Source: Amycolatopsis sp. NBRC 101858 | Lineage (GTDB): Bacteria; Actinomycetota; Actinomycetes; Mycobacteriales; Pseudonocardiaceae | DNA: 64,000 nt | Assembly: GCF_030269325.1 (NCBI RefSeq) | Contig: NZ_BSTD01000001.1 | Location: 1,194,681 to 1,258,680 of the forward strand | Direction: 5' to 3' | Shown here: positions 55,247 through 64,000 of the stretch, piece by piece | Layout: each line of letters begins with the position of its first letter | Numbering within the stretch: the stretch's first letter is position 1 | Translations under genes and position numbers: made by a program | Notes under the pieces: generated by a model | What the model was told of the DNA's origin: nothing | The model's database searches: none | What the model saw: only the letters and a program-made list of their open reading frames with translations

Positions 55247-55861
55247 GTGACGGAGCCGGAAGCCGAACTCGGCATCTCGCTGTCCCACCGCGAGCACGTC
55301 GCCGACTGGCAGGCCGTGCGCGGCGCGCAGACCCGGTTCGTCTCGGTGACGGTCAGCGAGAACGTCAACTGGAGCAGCTCCGCCGCGGAGCGCAACCTGA
55401 CCGGGGCGCAGGAGGCCGGGCTGCACGTCGGAGGCCGCCACTACGCGCGGCCGGGCGCGGTGCACGACCAGGCCGACCACTTCGTGCGGACGGCCAGCCG
55501 GCTCGGCGCCTTCGCGCCCGGGTCGCTGGCGCCGGCGCTGGAAGTGGCGGCGCCCAGCGTCGACGACCGGTTCATCAAGGCGTGGATCAAGTACGTCCGG
55601 CAGGCGGCGCGCATCGAGCGTGTGCTGGTCTACGCCGACTACGACTGCTGGCAGCACCGGCTGCACCCGGACCGCTGGGCCGACTCCGAGGTGGTGCTGT
55701 GGCTGATCCGGCACAACGGCATCCCGGGCCGGGCCGGCTGGTTCCACTCGCGGCTCGGCGTGCACCAGCACGCGTGCACGGCGGACGTGCCGGGCGTCGA
55801 CGGTCCCGTGGAGCAGAACGCCGTCGTGTACCCGTTCACATTGGGTGACCTTCTGCTCTGA
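55247..55861 (+). CDS. GH25-like/DUF1906-like TIM-barrel protein
   Basis: 204 residues. LGISLSHREHVADWQAVRGA, RFVSVTVSENVNWSSSAAER, GLHVGGRHYARPGAVHDQAD and RVLVYADYDCWQ follow the pattern of GH25 lysozyme-like (beta/alpha) barrels. The catalytic DxE is not clearly conserved (PALEVAAPS). No signal peptide is present, so it is cytosolic or exported by another route. GTG at 55247 is chosen because GGGGGCGG precedes it; GTG at 55217 is an in-frame alternative. Confidence 0.6.
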   Translation: MTEPEAELGISLSHREHVADWQAVRGAQTRFVSVTVSENVNWSSSAAERNLTGAQEAGLHVGGRHYARPGAVHDQADHFVRTASRLGAFAPGSLAPALEVAAPSVDDRFIKAWIKYVRQAARIERVLVYADYDCWQHRLHPDRWADSEVVLWLIRHNGIPGRAGWFHSRLGVHQHACTADVPGVDGPVEQNAVVYPFTLGDLLL

Positions 55862-55880
55862 CGTGTGGTGATATGGCGCC

Positions 55881-57128
55881 ATGCGCGTGACGAGCCAGGC
55901 ACTTCGGACGAACGTGACGCCGTCGCGCGCTTTCTCGGTACTCGCTCACCACAACGCCGCCCGCGGGCTGCCGCCGCCCGCGATGCTGTCGGGCGAGTGG
56001 TTCGGTGCCCGGGCGGTGATCGCGCCCTCGCTCACCGTTTCCCCCGGTGCGCTGCCGCCGGTTTCGCCGGTGCCCGCACCGCCGGGCGTGGTCGGCGGCG
56101 GCTGGTTCGGCTACCTGTCCTACGACTCCGCGGATCCGTCCGGGCGTTCCGGTGCCCTGCCGGCGGCCGCGTGGGGCTGGGCGGACCACGTGCTGCGGTG
56201 GTCGTCCTCGGGCACCTGCTTCCTGGAGTCCCTCGACGGCGGCGGCCCTTCGGTGTCCACTATGGAGTCGCTGCTTTCTTCTCCGCCGCCCGATCTCTCC
56301 TGGGCGGCCGGGCCGCTGCGGCGTCCGCTGCCCTCGGAGCACCGGGACGCGGTGAAGGCGTGCGTGCACGCGATCGAAGCCGGGGAACTGTTCCAGGCGA
56401 ACATCTGCAGCCGGTTCACCGGTTCGTTTTCCGGCTCGCCCGAAGCATTGTTCGCGGCCGGGGTGGCTTCGCTGGATCCGCGCCGGGCGGCGTTCGTCGC
56501 AGGCTCGTGGGGCTCGGTGGTGTCGTTCTCGCCGGAGCTGTTCCTCGCACGGCACGGCCGGGCGGTGCGGTCGACGCCGATCAAGGGGACGCTCCCCCGG
56601 CGTGGCCCCGCCGACGACGGGAACGCCGTGCTGCTGCGCCGGTCCGCCAAGGACGTCGCGGAGAACGTGATGATCACGGACCTGGTGCGCAACGACCTGG
56701 GCCGCGTGTGCGAGGTGGGGACCGTGGCGGTGCCGTCGCTGCTGCGGGTCCGCCCGGCGCCGGGGGTCTGGCACCTGGACTCGACGGTGACGGGAGTGCT
56801 GCGGCCGCCGGTGTCCGACGCTTCGCTGCTGGAAGCGACGTTCCCGCCCGGGTCGGTGACGGGCGCGCCGAAGATCCGCGCGCTGGACCTGATCGCGGAG
56901 CTGGAGCCGTGCGGACGCGGGGTCTACACCGGCGCGATCGGGCTGGTGTCACCGGCGGCGGGGCTGGAGCTGAACGTCGCGATCCGGACGTTCGAGATCC
57001 GCGCCGGCACCATTTCCCTCGGTGTCGGCGGCGGGATCACGGCGGATTCGGACCCGGAGGCGGAGTGGCAGGAGTGCCTGCACAAGGCGGCACCCCTGGA
57101 ACGCCTACTTGCCGGGGTCGAGCAGTAG
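55881..57128 (+). CDS. pabB: Aminodeoxychorismate synthase component I
   Basis: 415 residues of the chorismate-utilising family. STPIKGTLPR carries the Lys of PabB-type enzymes (anthranilate synthases have PIAGT). ENVMITDLVRNDLGRV, FPPGSVTGAPKIRALDLI and GRGVYTGAIGLVSP are the other active-site motifs. It makes 4-amino-4-deoxychorismate for folate. It lies next to metG and tatD as Rv1005c does in M. tuberculosis. TGATAT ends 6 nt before the ATG. Its 3' end overlaps the convergent quinone oxidoreductase gene by 24 nt. Confidence 0.9.
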   Translation: MRVTSQALRTNVTPSRAFSVLAHHNAARGLPPPAMLSGEWFGARAVIAPSLTVSPGALPPVSPVPAPPGVVGGGWFGYLSYDSADPSGRSGALPAAAWGWADHVLRWSSSGTCFLESLDGGGPSVSTMESLLSSPPPDLSWAAGPLRRPLPSEHRDAVKACVHAIEAGELFQANICSRFTGSFSGSPEALFAAGVASLDPRRAAFVAGSWGSVVSFSPELFLARHGRAVRSTPIKGTLPRRGPADDGNAVLLRRSAKDVAENVMITDLVRNDLGRVCEVGTVAVPSLLRVRPAPGVWHLDSTVTGVLRPPVSDASLLEATFPPGSVTGAPKIRALDLIAELEPCGRGVYTGAIGLVSPAAGLELNVAIRTFEIRAGTISLGVGGGITADSDPEAEWQECLHKAAPLERLLAGVEQ

Positions 57129-58064
57129 CTTGCCGACGGTCTTGCGGGAACGCAGGGCCTCGTGCGCGCCGCGGGCGTCCGACAGGGCGAACTCGCCGCC
57201 CGGGATCGCCTTGAGCTTGCCCTCTTCGACGAGCGCGAACAGCTCGGTGAGGGCCGTCCCGAAGACGTTGCCCGGCAGGCGGAAGACGTGCGGCAGCCAC
57301 ATGCCGCTGATCGTCGTGCTGTGGCCGAGGAGGTTGCGCAACTCGACCGGCTTCGGGCTTTCGCGCCCGGCCATGCCGTAGAACGCGAGCCGGCCGAACG
57401 GCGCGAGCGCAGCGATGCTCTGGTCGGTGGTCGCGCCGCCGACCATGTCGAGCACGACGTCGACGCGCCGGCCCTCGTTCGCCTCGAGCAGGGTGGCGGT
57501 CATGTCCTCGGCGCGCGAGTCGACGGCGACGTCGGCGCCCAGTTCGAGGGCCAGGGCGCGCTTCTCGTCGCTGCTGGCGGTGGCGATGACACGGCCGGCG
57601 CCCCAGGCCTTGGCGAGCTGCACGGCGATGGTCCCGACCCCGCCGGCGGCGGCGTGCACGACGACGGACTCGCCGGCTTCGAGGTGGGCGTTCTTCTTGA
57701 GCAGCACCCAGGCGGTGGCGCCCTGGACCAGCATGGACAGCGCGGTGAGGTCGTCGATGCCATCGGGAACGGGGAAGGTGGTCACCTCGGGCGCGACGGC
57801 CTTCTCGGCGTAGCCGCCACCGCTGTTCAGGAGGGCGACGACTCGCTCTTGGTTTTGCGTCCTCCCGACCACCTCACCACCGGGAACGAGCGGCAGCTCG
57901 GACGGCGCGAGGTAGCTGTTTTCGGCCTGGTGGGTGTCGGCGTAGTTGACCCCGATGCGGTCGACGTCGATGAGGACCTCGCCGTGGCCGGCCACGGGAT
58001 CGGGCAGCTCGACGGGCGTGAGCACCTCGGGTCCGCCGAACTCGGTCACCTGCACTGCGCGCAT
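57105..58064 (-). CDS. Zinc-independent quinone oxidoreductase (MDR family)
   Basis: 319 residues. The N-terminal GroES-like domain reads MRAVQVTEFGGPEVLTPVEL and GVNYADTHQAENSYL. The NADPH-binding Rossmann domain has VVVHAAAGGVGTIAVQLAKA. Zinc ligands are absent, as in quinone reductases. It is divergent from a TetR gene whose operator covers the 42-bp gap and is probably induced by that regulator's ligand. Confidence 0.9.
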   Translation of the reverse strand: MRAVQVTEFGGPEVLTPVELPDPVAGHGEVLIDVDRIGVNYADTHQAENSYLAPSELPLVPGGEVVGRTQNQERVVALLNSGGGYAEKAVAPEVTTFPVPDGIDDLTALSMLVQGATAWVLLKKNAHLEAGESVVVHAAAGGVGTIAVQLAKAWGAGRVIATASSDEKRALALELGADVAVDSRAEDMTATLLEANEGRRVDVVLDMVGGATTDQSIAALAPFGRLAFYGMAGRESPKPVELRNLLGHSTTISGMWLPHVFRLPGNVFGTALTELFALVEEGKLKAIPGGEFALSDARGAHEALRSRKTVGKLLLDPGK

Positions 58065-58089
58065 CTGCGTTTCCCTCTCGGTCGTCCTT

Positions 58090-58115
58090 GTGAGACATTC
58101 TGACATATGTCTCAC
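58090..58115. promoter_or_regulatory. Operator overlapping the TetR start codon
   Basis: GTGAGACAT (58090-58098) and ATGTCTCAC (58107-58115) form a perfect 9-8-9 inverted repeat. The right half contains the start codon of the tetR gene, and the left half lies 26 bp before the oxidoreductase start, so binding would block both divergent genes. Confidence 0.78.
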
Positions 58116-58646
58116 TCGGCTGAGTTCGACCTTGCCCGCGACTGGTTCCTGGCCGGCCGGCGGGTGGACATGGGCGAGCTGGCCCAGGCGCTGTCGATCA
58201 GCCGCGCGACGCTCCACCGCCGAGTGGGATCCCGCGACCTCCTGCTGGGCGAGATCCTGTGGTCGCTGTCGTCGGCCTCGATCGCCCGGCTGTGGCCATC
58301 CTGCGCCGGCCGCGGGGCAGCCGGGGTGGCTGACTTCGTGAGCGGGTACGTCCGGTTCGCGAACGAGTCACCGCCTTTCCGTAACTTCTTGCGGCGGGAG
58401 CCGGAGAGGGCTCTGCGGCTGCTGACGACGCGGGCAAGCGTTTGCCAACAGCGGACGACGGCGGAGTTGCGGTCGCTTTTGGAGGGCGAGGTGGCGGCGG
58501 GCCGGCTGGAGCCGCCGTTGCCGGTGCCGGATCTGGCTTACCTGCTGGTGCGGATCGGCGAGTCGTTCGTGTACACGGACGTGATCACCGGGGATGCGCC
58601 CGATGCGGAGAAGGCGCATGCCGCGGTGACCGCGTTGTTGACGTGA
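58107..58646 (+). CDS. TetR-family regulator (QsdR-like)
   Basis: 179 residues. The helix-turn-helix is MGELAQALSISRATLHRRVG. The C-terminal part has FVSGYVRFANESPPFRNFLR and DLAYLLVRIGESFVYTDVIT, typical of the QsdR group. It is divergent from the MDR quinone oxidoreductase and shares a single perfect operator with it, implying autoregulation plus control of that enzyme. The ATG start lies within the operator; the likely -10 is nearby. Confidence 0.87.
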   Translation: MSHSAEFDLARDWFLAGRRVDMGELAQALSISRATLHRRVGSRDLLLGEILWSLSSASIARLWPSCAGRGAAGVADFVSGYVRFANESPPFRNFLRREPERALRLLTTRASVCQQRTTAELRSLLEGEVAAGRLEPPLPVPDLAYLLVRIGESFVYTDVITGDAPDAEKAHAAVTALLT

Positions 58647-58652
58647 ACCCAG

Positions 58653-59162
58653 TCAATGCAAAATCCGATGTTCCGGAATTCGTCCACTCAGCCGTTTCTG
58701 CCACAAATCCACGAATCGAGCAAGCTCGACACTACCGGCCTGCACATCCAGATGAGACGGCACACCGACTTCCGGATAGATCACCCTTCTCATTTCCTCC
58801 GGATACCCGAGGTCTGCCCACGCGGAGTCCAGAAGGTCGAACCGAGCAGGTAAGTCCGCGACGGCCTCCTTGACCGCAAAAACGACATAGTACTGCCAAA
58901 CGCTTCCCGAATCACCGGTTTCATTCACTCGCATCTCTCCGGCGAACCGCTCCGCGGATTCCACATCCGCAGCCAGCAGAAGCGAGATCTCGAACTCCTC
59001 ACGAGTCATGGGCAGGCCTCGTCGAGCCAGACCATCAACGACTCGCATGAGCTCATCGGTGTTCAGCAGGCCAGTACGCCACCCATACGAGAGCTCTCCG
59101 GCATACGGAAAGCCGAACCCGAAAAAGGACTCCGGGTCGAATTTCGCCCAAACCTCTCGCAT
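58653..59162 (-). CDS. Putative DUF2247-like immunity protein
   Basis: 169 residues: MREVWAKFDPESFFGFGFPY, ELSYGWRTGLLNTDELMRVV, VWQYYVVFAVKEAV and YPEEMRRVIYPEVG. The middle and C-terminal patterns resemble DUF2247, a family found as immunity proteins beside polymorphic toxins. It lies 18 bp after the end of the giant RHS/Hint toxin on the same strand, the expected site for the cognate immunity gene. GC content is clearly lower than surrounding genes. The ATG at 59162 has GAGGGA upstream; a TTG at 59168 is an alternative. Confidence 0.65.
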   Translation of the reverse strand: MREVWAKFDPESFFGFGFPYAGELSYGWRTGLLNTDELMRVVDGLARRGLPMTREEFEISLLLAADVESAERFAGEMRVNETGDSGSVWQYYVVFAVKEAVADLPARFDLLDSAWADLGYPEEMRRVIYPEVGVPSHLDVQAGSVELARFVDLWQKRLSGRIPEHRILH

Positions 59163-59180
59163 CAGCAAGTCCCTCGGTTA

Positions 59181-62100
59181 CTACCTACGCGGCTCGAACG
59201 CTTCATGAACAAGGGTCCCCGTGTGGTTGATGATCCAGTGGAATACCCCGGTGGCACCATTCACCTCACCCGGCACCGAGACGTGCAGCACGGTGAACGG
59301 ATTACGAGGATCGCGCTGGCGCTGACGCCATACTGTGCCGCTTTCGGCGATCTTGTCCTGCATCCAGGCCGCGGCACGGTGGTAAGGGTCGGACTTCACC
59401 GCGGCAGAACTCCCACGGGGAGCGTTCTGGACGAGGTCCTGAGCCTCCTGAGCCGTCGGCTGGAAATGTTCCTTCGGCGCCACGTTGCAGTTGTGGACCA
59501 GGACGGCAGTCGCGGCGGCACCCACGAAGTAGTCGTGGACCTCGTCCACCGTGAGGTCGTAGACCGGCGCCTGCTGCTCGAAGTGCCGGACCGACGTGAC
59601 GAGCACCGACCGGCCATCCGCCGAGTGTAGGTGCTCGCCCGGGACCAGCGTCCCGATCGCGACCCAGTCACCTGCCTCTTCCACCCAGACGGGGTGCCAG
59701 TCCGTGGCCGTCAACGACGAGCCCGAGTCCAGGGTGACCTCGGTGCGCGCGTCCTCGTCCTCGTGGACGAGCGTGCCCACCACCTTGTGGTCCTCGGCCT
59801 CGCCCGTTGCCGGGTTCGTCGTGCGGACCACGTCGCCGTCGTGGACCTGGTCGATCGGCTTTGTCGTGCCGTCCGCCAGCAGCACCAGCGTTCCCGCCAC
59901 GAAGCTGTGCAGCGCGCACGAAGCTCCGCTCTCCGCGCCCTTCGCTTCCTCGGCCCCGTGGGCCACCTCCGAAGCTGCCCGCTCGGCGTCGGCCGCCGCG
60001 TTGGCCGCCTTGTCCGCGTCCGCCAGGACCTTCTCCGTGTCGACGATGACCTTCTCGGCCTTCTCCACCTCCTTGCCGAAGGTGATCAGGGCCTTCGCGC
60101 CCTTCCAGAAGTCCGCGATGATCTCGCCGGCCTTGAGGATCTTGCCCCACGGGATGAAGTTGATGACCGTCCGGACGCACGCGCCGAACGCGCCCTGCGT
60201 CACGCAGTCCTTGATGTCGTCCCAGCCGATGAGCCCCTTGACCAGCTCGCCCGCCGCTTCGACGAAGACGTCCCACTTGGACTTCTTCACCACCGCCTGC
60301 GCGTCCTTGTAGGCGGCTTGGCTGATGCCGGAGTTGCGGATCGCCTCGTCACGGGCGTACTTGCCGTTGTGCTTGTCGATCTCCTGCTGCGTGTGGTGCC
60401 CCTGGACGTTGCAGCTCGGGTTCCACGAACACCCCTCGGCCTGCGGCGTGCCCGCGTTGCACAGCAAGCCGTCCGAGCCCATGCTGTAGCACGCCGACAG
60501 CCCCGACGGGTCCGACTCCGTCACCGGCGAGTTGTTCGCGTACGCGTAGGCGTTCAACGTCTGCGGCAGGTCCGGCGTCAGCACCGGGTCGGCCGTCGTG
60601 AAGCGGCCGGTCGTCGGGTCGTAGTCGCGGGCACCGAGGTGGGTCAGGCCCGTCGTGTCCTGATAACCCCCGACGAAGCCGTGCTTGTCCGGCCACGTCG
60701 ACGTCTGCGCGCGGACGTTGCCGAACGGGTCCGTGTACCGCTGGTTCGGCTGCAGCGTCCCCTGCGTGATCGACAGCCCGTTCGTGCCGTGCAGGTCACC
60801 CAGCATCCACTTCAGGCCCGTCGAACCCACGCGCTCGGCCACCTGCGCGCCGCCGTGGGAGTAGTAGCGGATCGCCGTCGACGCGTGCGTGCCCGCGGCC
60901 TGGATGATCTCCAGGTCGCCGATCGACAGCGTCGCGCCGGTCGGGTCGTGGGCGATCAGGCGGTTGCCGTCGGCGTCGTAGACGTACGAGCTGGTACCCG
61001 TCGGGTCCGTCTCGGTCGCCGGGTGGCCTTCGGCGTCGTAGGTGTAGGTCTGCGTGGTGCCGCCGACGTTGCGGGTCTTGACCGAACCCGCCTCGTCGTA
61101 GGTGTACCCCGTGGTCGACGTGCCGTTCGGGCCCCCCGCGCTGGTGCCCTGCAGGGCGTGCGGCCGCACCGCCGTCGCGCCCGAGGACGGGTAGTTGTAC
61201 GTCGTCGTCACGTCGCCGGCGGGCTTGTGCTCGACCTGCGTCTTGCGGTTGCCCGTCTTGTCGAACGTGTACGTGTTCCAGTACGGCGCCGCGCCACCCA
61301 GGGTGGACGCCGACTTCGCCGTCGCGCAGTCACCCGACGACGGCGTCCACGCGTCCGTCATCCGCTGCAGGTAGTCGTAGTCGAAGCACTGGATGTCCGC
61401 CGCCGCACCGGACGGCGTGTCCGCGATCTTCCGGACGTTGCCCGCCGGGTCGTAGCTGTAGGTCCGCTTCGTCAGCTCGGCCCCGACCTGCGTCTCGCGG
61501 CTGACCGTCGTGGTCTGCGACCGCCGGGTCACCTCGTCGTAGGTCTGGGTCACGCCGACGTTCGACGTCGACGTCGCGCCGTCCAGCTGCAGCGTCGACC
61601 GCTCGTTGAGCGACGTGTACCCGGTGGCGGACACCAGGTCCGTGCGGGCGCCGGTCGTCGAGTCGAGCGCGTAGGTCGTCGACGGCAGGCCCAGGTCCGT
61701 GTAGCCGTGGACGACGTGCTCCTGGTGCAGGTTCCCCGCCGCCGGGCTGACGGTCTCCGAGATCGCACCGGTCGCCGTGTACTTCGTCGAGAACTCGTAA
61801 GTCCCCTTGAGCGCGTCTTCCTTGGCCGGGATGTCGACGGCGGTCTTCGTCGGCCGGCTGAACGCGTCGTAGGCGACGACGCGGTTCGTGTAGCCGTCCG
61901 CGCCGTCCCAGCGGGTCGACGACGCCGGCAGCCCCAGCCCGTGCGCGACCGTGTCGTAGGACCACGACGCCAGCAGCGGACCGGTGTCGGAGTCCTTGTT
62001 CTCGCGGACCTTCCGGCCGAGCGTGTCGTAGGTGTAGACCAGCGTCTGCCCGCGGGCGTCCGTCGTGGTCTTGACCTGGCCGGCCTGGTCGTAGGTCGTC

Positions 62101-64000
62101 GTCGACTTGCCCGCGTCCGGGTCGTTCTGCTCGATCTTGCGGCCGCGCAGGTCGTACTTGGTCGACCAGACGTTGCCCGACGAGTCCTGCACGGACGTCT
62201 GCGCACCGGCCGCGTTGTACGCGTACGTGGTGACGTCGGCCGGGTTCGCCCCGCCCGGCGTGTAGCCGTTGGTGTACTGCAGCCGCTGGGCGGTCTGCCC
62301 CTGCGCGTCGGTGACCACTGTGGACGGTGAGCCGCCCGCCGGTGGGATCGTGGTGGTGCGCTCGCCGTCGTAGCGGGTCGTCGTCCGCCACTGCTCGACG
62401 CCCTTCGACAGCAGGATCGACGCCGTGGGCCGCGCCCGGCGGTCGTACTCCGTGACGGTCTGCGCCTGCACGACGTTGTCGGCCGCCCCGACCAGCGCGC
62501 TGCCCGGGCCCGACGCGTCGTTGTAGAACGGCGCGTTCGTCTTGAACTGGAGGCCGCGCGAGTCGTACAGCGTGTCGGCGATGATCCGGCCGCCGCCCTG
62601 CGCCGGGACCTGGGTCTGCCGGGTCCGGCCGAGGTGGTCGTAGATCGCGTAGGAGTCCGTGTAGGCGTTCGTGTCCTGCAGCGTCCTCGTGCGCACGTAG
62701 ACCGGGCCGGTCTTGCTCTGGCCGTACTCGAAGGTCGCGCTCGCCGCCTGGCTCCGGGTCCGGCCCGGGTTCCAGACCGCGGTCTTCCGGCCCAGCGCGT
62801 CGTAGTCGATGTCCGTCGTGACGCTGTTGACGTCGGACGACGTCGTCGGGTTGCCGCGGGCCGGTTCGAGCGTCGTCGTCGACGTCCAGCCGGCCGGGTT
62901 GGTCGTCTTGATCTGGGTGACCGGACCGCCGGTGACCGGCACGAACTCGGTCTTGGTCAGGTTGCCGAACACATCCCGCGCCTCGGTCTCGCGGCCGAGG
63001 TCGTCGTAGGTGTTCCCGGCCGTGGCGACGTAGTGCTTGCCTGCCGCGTCCCACGTGTCGAGGGTGTCCTGCTCGGTGATGTCGCCCTTGGTCGGCGGCT
63101 CCCCGACGGCCTGGTGGTCGTAGGCCACCCGGACGTCGGTGATGCTGTTCGCCGCGGTCTGCGTCGCGTCGCAGTTCCCGCCGAACATGGCGACCGTGCT
63201 CGACCGGTCGAACATGCCGCCGGTGTTCGCGAGGTAGGCCGTGTTCGTGCAGGTGTCGTCCGCCGGAGTAGCGGTGTCGCCCAGGTCTTCCACCTGGGTG
63301 GTCATCCCGTTGTCGTCGAACTCCTTGTTCACCTGCGTCCGGCGGTAGGTCGTCCCGTCCGACAGCAGCATGCGGCCGCGGACGGACTGGGTGTCGGTCA
63401 TGTACGCCTTGAGGCGCCCGTCCGAGCTGGTCGCGGTCGGGCCGCGCAACCACGGGTCGTTGATCGACGCCGAGTCGACGGTCTTGCCGTCGGCCAGGTA
63501 CGTCCGGGACTCGCGCACGAAGCCCTGCAGCGGGTCCTTGTCGGTGATCGTCCCCTTGTCGGAGTCGGTGACCACCTCGCCGTCCATCCCGCGCAGGTAC
63601 AGGGATTCGGTGACGGTCTGCACCGTGCCCGGCGCGCCGATGGACGTCGTCACCACGTTGTACCCGCGCCACTGGTTCCAGGTGCGGCGGGCGTCGGGCG
63701 TGAACTGGCTGTCGTCGTAGTGCCAGGCCGCGCTGTCGACCGGGTAGGCGTAATGGGTCTCGACCGGGACCGAATCACCCGGCCCGTCGTCCTCCGTGAC
63801 GTCGGTGACGACGTACTTGTGGAACCAGTCCAGCACCGGGTCCTTCGACTCGGGCGGACTCCAGTAGGACGCGTAGCAGCGGTACTTGTCCGTCTGCGGC
63901 GACGCCGGCATCTTCGTGCCCGGCACGCAGTCCTGTGCCGAGTAGTTGACGGAGATCCGCCCGCCGGTCTCGGTCCGGATCTCCTTGAGCCGGCTGCGGG
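59181..64000 (-). CDS. RHS/YD-repeat polymorphic toxin with Hint domain (5' end beyond window)
   Basis: At least 1606 codons, open to the window edge, so the start and export domain are missing. Many YD repeats (for example YTYDTLGRKVREN) are followed by the RHS core GARDYDPTTGRFTTADPV and its end SDPSGL, near 60520. A linker with a hydrophobic stretch (VRTVINFIPWGKILKAGEII) and Ala/Glu coiled coil follows. A Hint autoprocessing domain runs from Cys at 59918 (CALHSFVAGT) to VLVHNC at 59487. The remaining ~100 residues form the toxin tip (SDPYHRAAAWMQDKI, GVFHWIINHTGTLVHEAFEP), of unassigned activity. Tip GC is lower than the core. Confidence 0.88.
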   Translation of the reverse strand, partial: RSRLKEIRTETGGRISVNYSAQDCVPGTKMPASPQTDKYRCYASYWSPPESKDPVLDWFHKYVVTDVTEDDGPGDSVPVETHYAYPVDSAAWHYDDSQFTPDARRTWNQWRGYNVVTTSIGAPGTVQTVTESLYLRGMDGEVVTDSDKGTITDKDPLQGFVRESRTYLADGKTVDSASINDPWLRGPTATSSDGRLKAYMTDTQSVRGRMLLSDGTTYRRTQVNKEFDDNGMTTQVEDLGDTATPADDTCTNTAYLANTGGMFDRSSTVAMFGGNCDATQTAANSITDVRVAYDHQAVGEPPTKGDITEQDTLDTWDAAGKHYVATAGNTYDDLGRETEARDVFGNLTKTEFVPVTGGPVTQIKTTNPAGWTSTTTLEPARGNPTTSSDVNSVTTDIDYDALGRKTAVWNPGRTRSQAASATFEYGQSKTGPVYVRTRTLQDTNAYTDSYAIYDHLGRTRQTQVPAQGGGRIIADTLYDSRGLQFKTNAPFYNDASGPGSALVGAADNVVQAQTVTEYDRRARPTASILLSKGVEQWRTTTRYDGERTTTIPPAGGSPSTVVTDAQGQTAQRLQYTNGYTPGGANPADVTTYAYNAAGAQTSVQDSSGNVWSTKYDLRGRKIEQNDPDAGKSTTTYDQAGQVKTTTDARGQTLVYTYDTLGRKVRENKDSDTGPLLASWSYDTVAHGLGLPASSTRWDGADGYTNRVVAYDAFSRPTKTAVDIPAKEDALKGTYEFSTKYTATGAISETVSPAAGNLHQEHVVHGYTDLGLPSTTYALDSTTGARTDLVSATGYTSLNERSTLQLDGATSTSNVGVTQTYDEVTRRSQTTTVSRETQVGAELTKRTYSYDPAGNVRKIADTPSGAAADIQCFDYDYLQRMTDAWTPSSGDCATAKSASTLGGAAPYWNTYTFDKTGNRKTQVEHKPAGDVTTTYNYPSSGATAVRPHALQGTSAGGPNGTSTTGYTYDEAGSVKTRNVGGTTQTYTYDAEGHPATETDPTGTSSYVYDADGNRLIAHDPTGATLSIGDLEIIQAAGTHASTAIRYYSHGGAQVAERVGSTGLKWMLGDLHGTNGLSITQGTLQPNQRYTDPFGNVRAQTSTWPDKHGFVGGYQDTTGLTHLGARDYDPTTGRFTTADPVLTPDLPQTLNAYAYANNSPVTESDPSGLSACYSMGSDGLLCNAGTPQAEGCSWNPSCNVQGHHTQQEIDKHNGKYARDEAIRNSGISQAAYKDAQAVVKKSKWDVFVEAAGELVKGLIGWDDIKDCVTQGAFGACVRTVINFIPWGKILKAGEIIADFWKGAKALITFGKEVEKAEKVIVDTEKVLADADKAANAAADAERAASEVAHGAEEAKGAESGASCALHSFVAGTLVLLADGTTKPIDQVHDGDVVRTTNPATGEAEDHKVVGTLVHEDEDARTEVTLDSGSSLTATDWHPVWVEEAGDWVAIGTLVPGEHLHSADGRSVLVTSVRHFEQQAPVYDLTVDEVHDYFVGAAATAVLVHNCNVAPKEHFQPTAQEAQDLVQNAPRGSSAAVKSDPYHRAAAWMQDKIAESGTVWRQRQRDPRNPFTVLHVSVPGEVNGATGVFHWIINHTGTLVHEAFEPRR

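Noticed and set aside
55247-55861. Secreted lysozyme of family GH25
   Set aside because: The fold pattern fits, but there is no signal peptide and the catalytic acid pair is not clear, so only a GH25-like label is given.
61330-63672. A 780-codon second frame inside the RHS gene
   Set aside because: It is an out-of-frame shadow of the YD-repeat gene, rich in Arg, Gly and Asp with no protein motif.

Overview
The window is high-GC actinobacterial DNA. Codon use, the gene families and a long stretch of Mycobacterium tuberculosis-like gene order point to a Pseudonocardiales member, most likely Amycolatopsis or a close relative; the genus is an inference from memory of the families. The housekeeping backbone follows the M. 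tuberculosis Rv1005c-Rv1023 neighbourhood: eno, a lytic transglycosylase, mazG, mfd, a TetR regulator, glmU, prs, a lipoprotein, rplY, pth, an acyl-AMP ligase, ispE, ksgA, rpfB, tatD, metG and pabB. Accessory blocks are inserted between these genes.

Layout. 1-3.4 kb: eno (cut by the window edge), a VOC protein, a TPR protein, a 30-codon membrane peptide behind a foldable leader, and a lytic transglycosylase. 3.4-6.9 kb: the iron-uptake operon efeUOB behind two IdeR/DmdR-type iron boxes. 6.9-10 kb: a KTSC/TetR/SGNH-hydrolase unit around a palindromic operator, a PPOX/F420 enzyme with a MerR-type promoter, and a lower-GC SLATT/DUF4231-like membrane protein. 10.1-14.4 kb: an ECF sigma/anti-sigma/ABC-exporter operon. 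14.4-20.5 kb: mazG, a SurA-like lipoprotein and mfd. 20.6-31.2 kb: an accessory block with an F420-type oxidoreductase, an MmyB-like regulator, DedA plus methyltransferase, a two-component system, an alpha/beta hydrolase, a PQQ sugar dehydrogenase lipoprotein, an SDR/isochorismatase/Nudix cluster, a TetR gene with a frameshifted small partner, and a fatty-acid desaturase.

31.3-45.7 kb: tRNA-Gln, a TPR-GGDEF protein, glmU-prs, a second LLM oxidoreductase, a lipoprotein, rplY-pth, two tandem double-DivIVA proteins, a FadD-like ligase, an ABC-F ATPase and ispE. 45.7-52.7 kb: a MetN-like ATPase with a SAM-I-type riboswitch, ksgA, an inverted array of 21-bp repeats, rpfB, tatD and metG. 52.7-58.7 kb: a PadR-controlled DrrAB-type exporter, a GH25-like protein, pabB and a quinone oxidoreductase/TetR pair. 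58.7-64 kb: a DUF2247-like putative immunity gene and the 3' part of a giant RHS/YD-repeat polymorphic toxin with a Hint domain, which runs off the window.

Recurring themes. Thirteen start codons have a strict TAnnnT box 6-7 nt upstream and no Shine-Dalgarno, which points to widespread leaderless transcription. Many operons use 4-nt ATGA or GTGA overlaps. Several regulators sit beside clear inverted-repeat operators. No insertion sequence, CRISPR array or complete prophage was seen.
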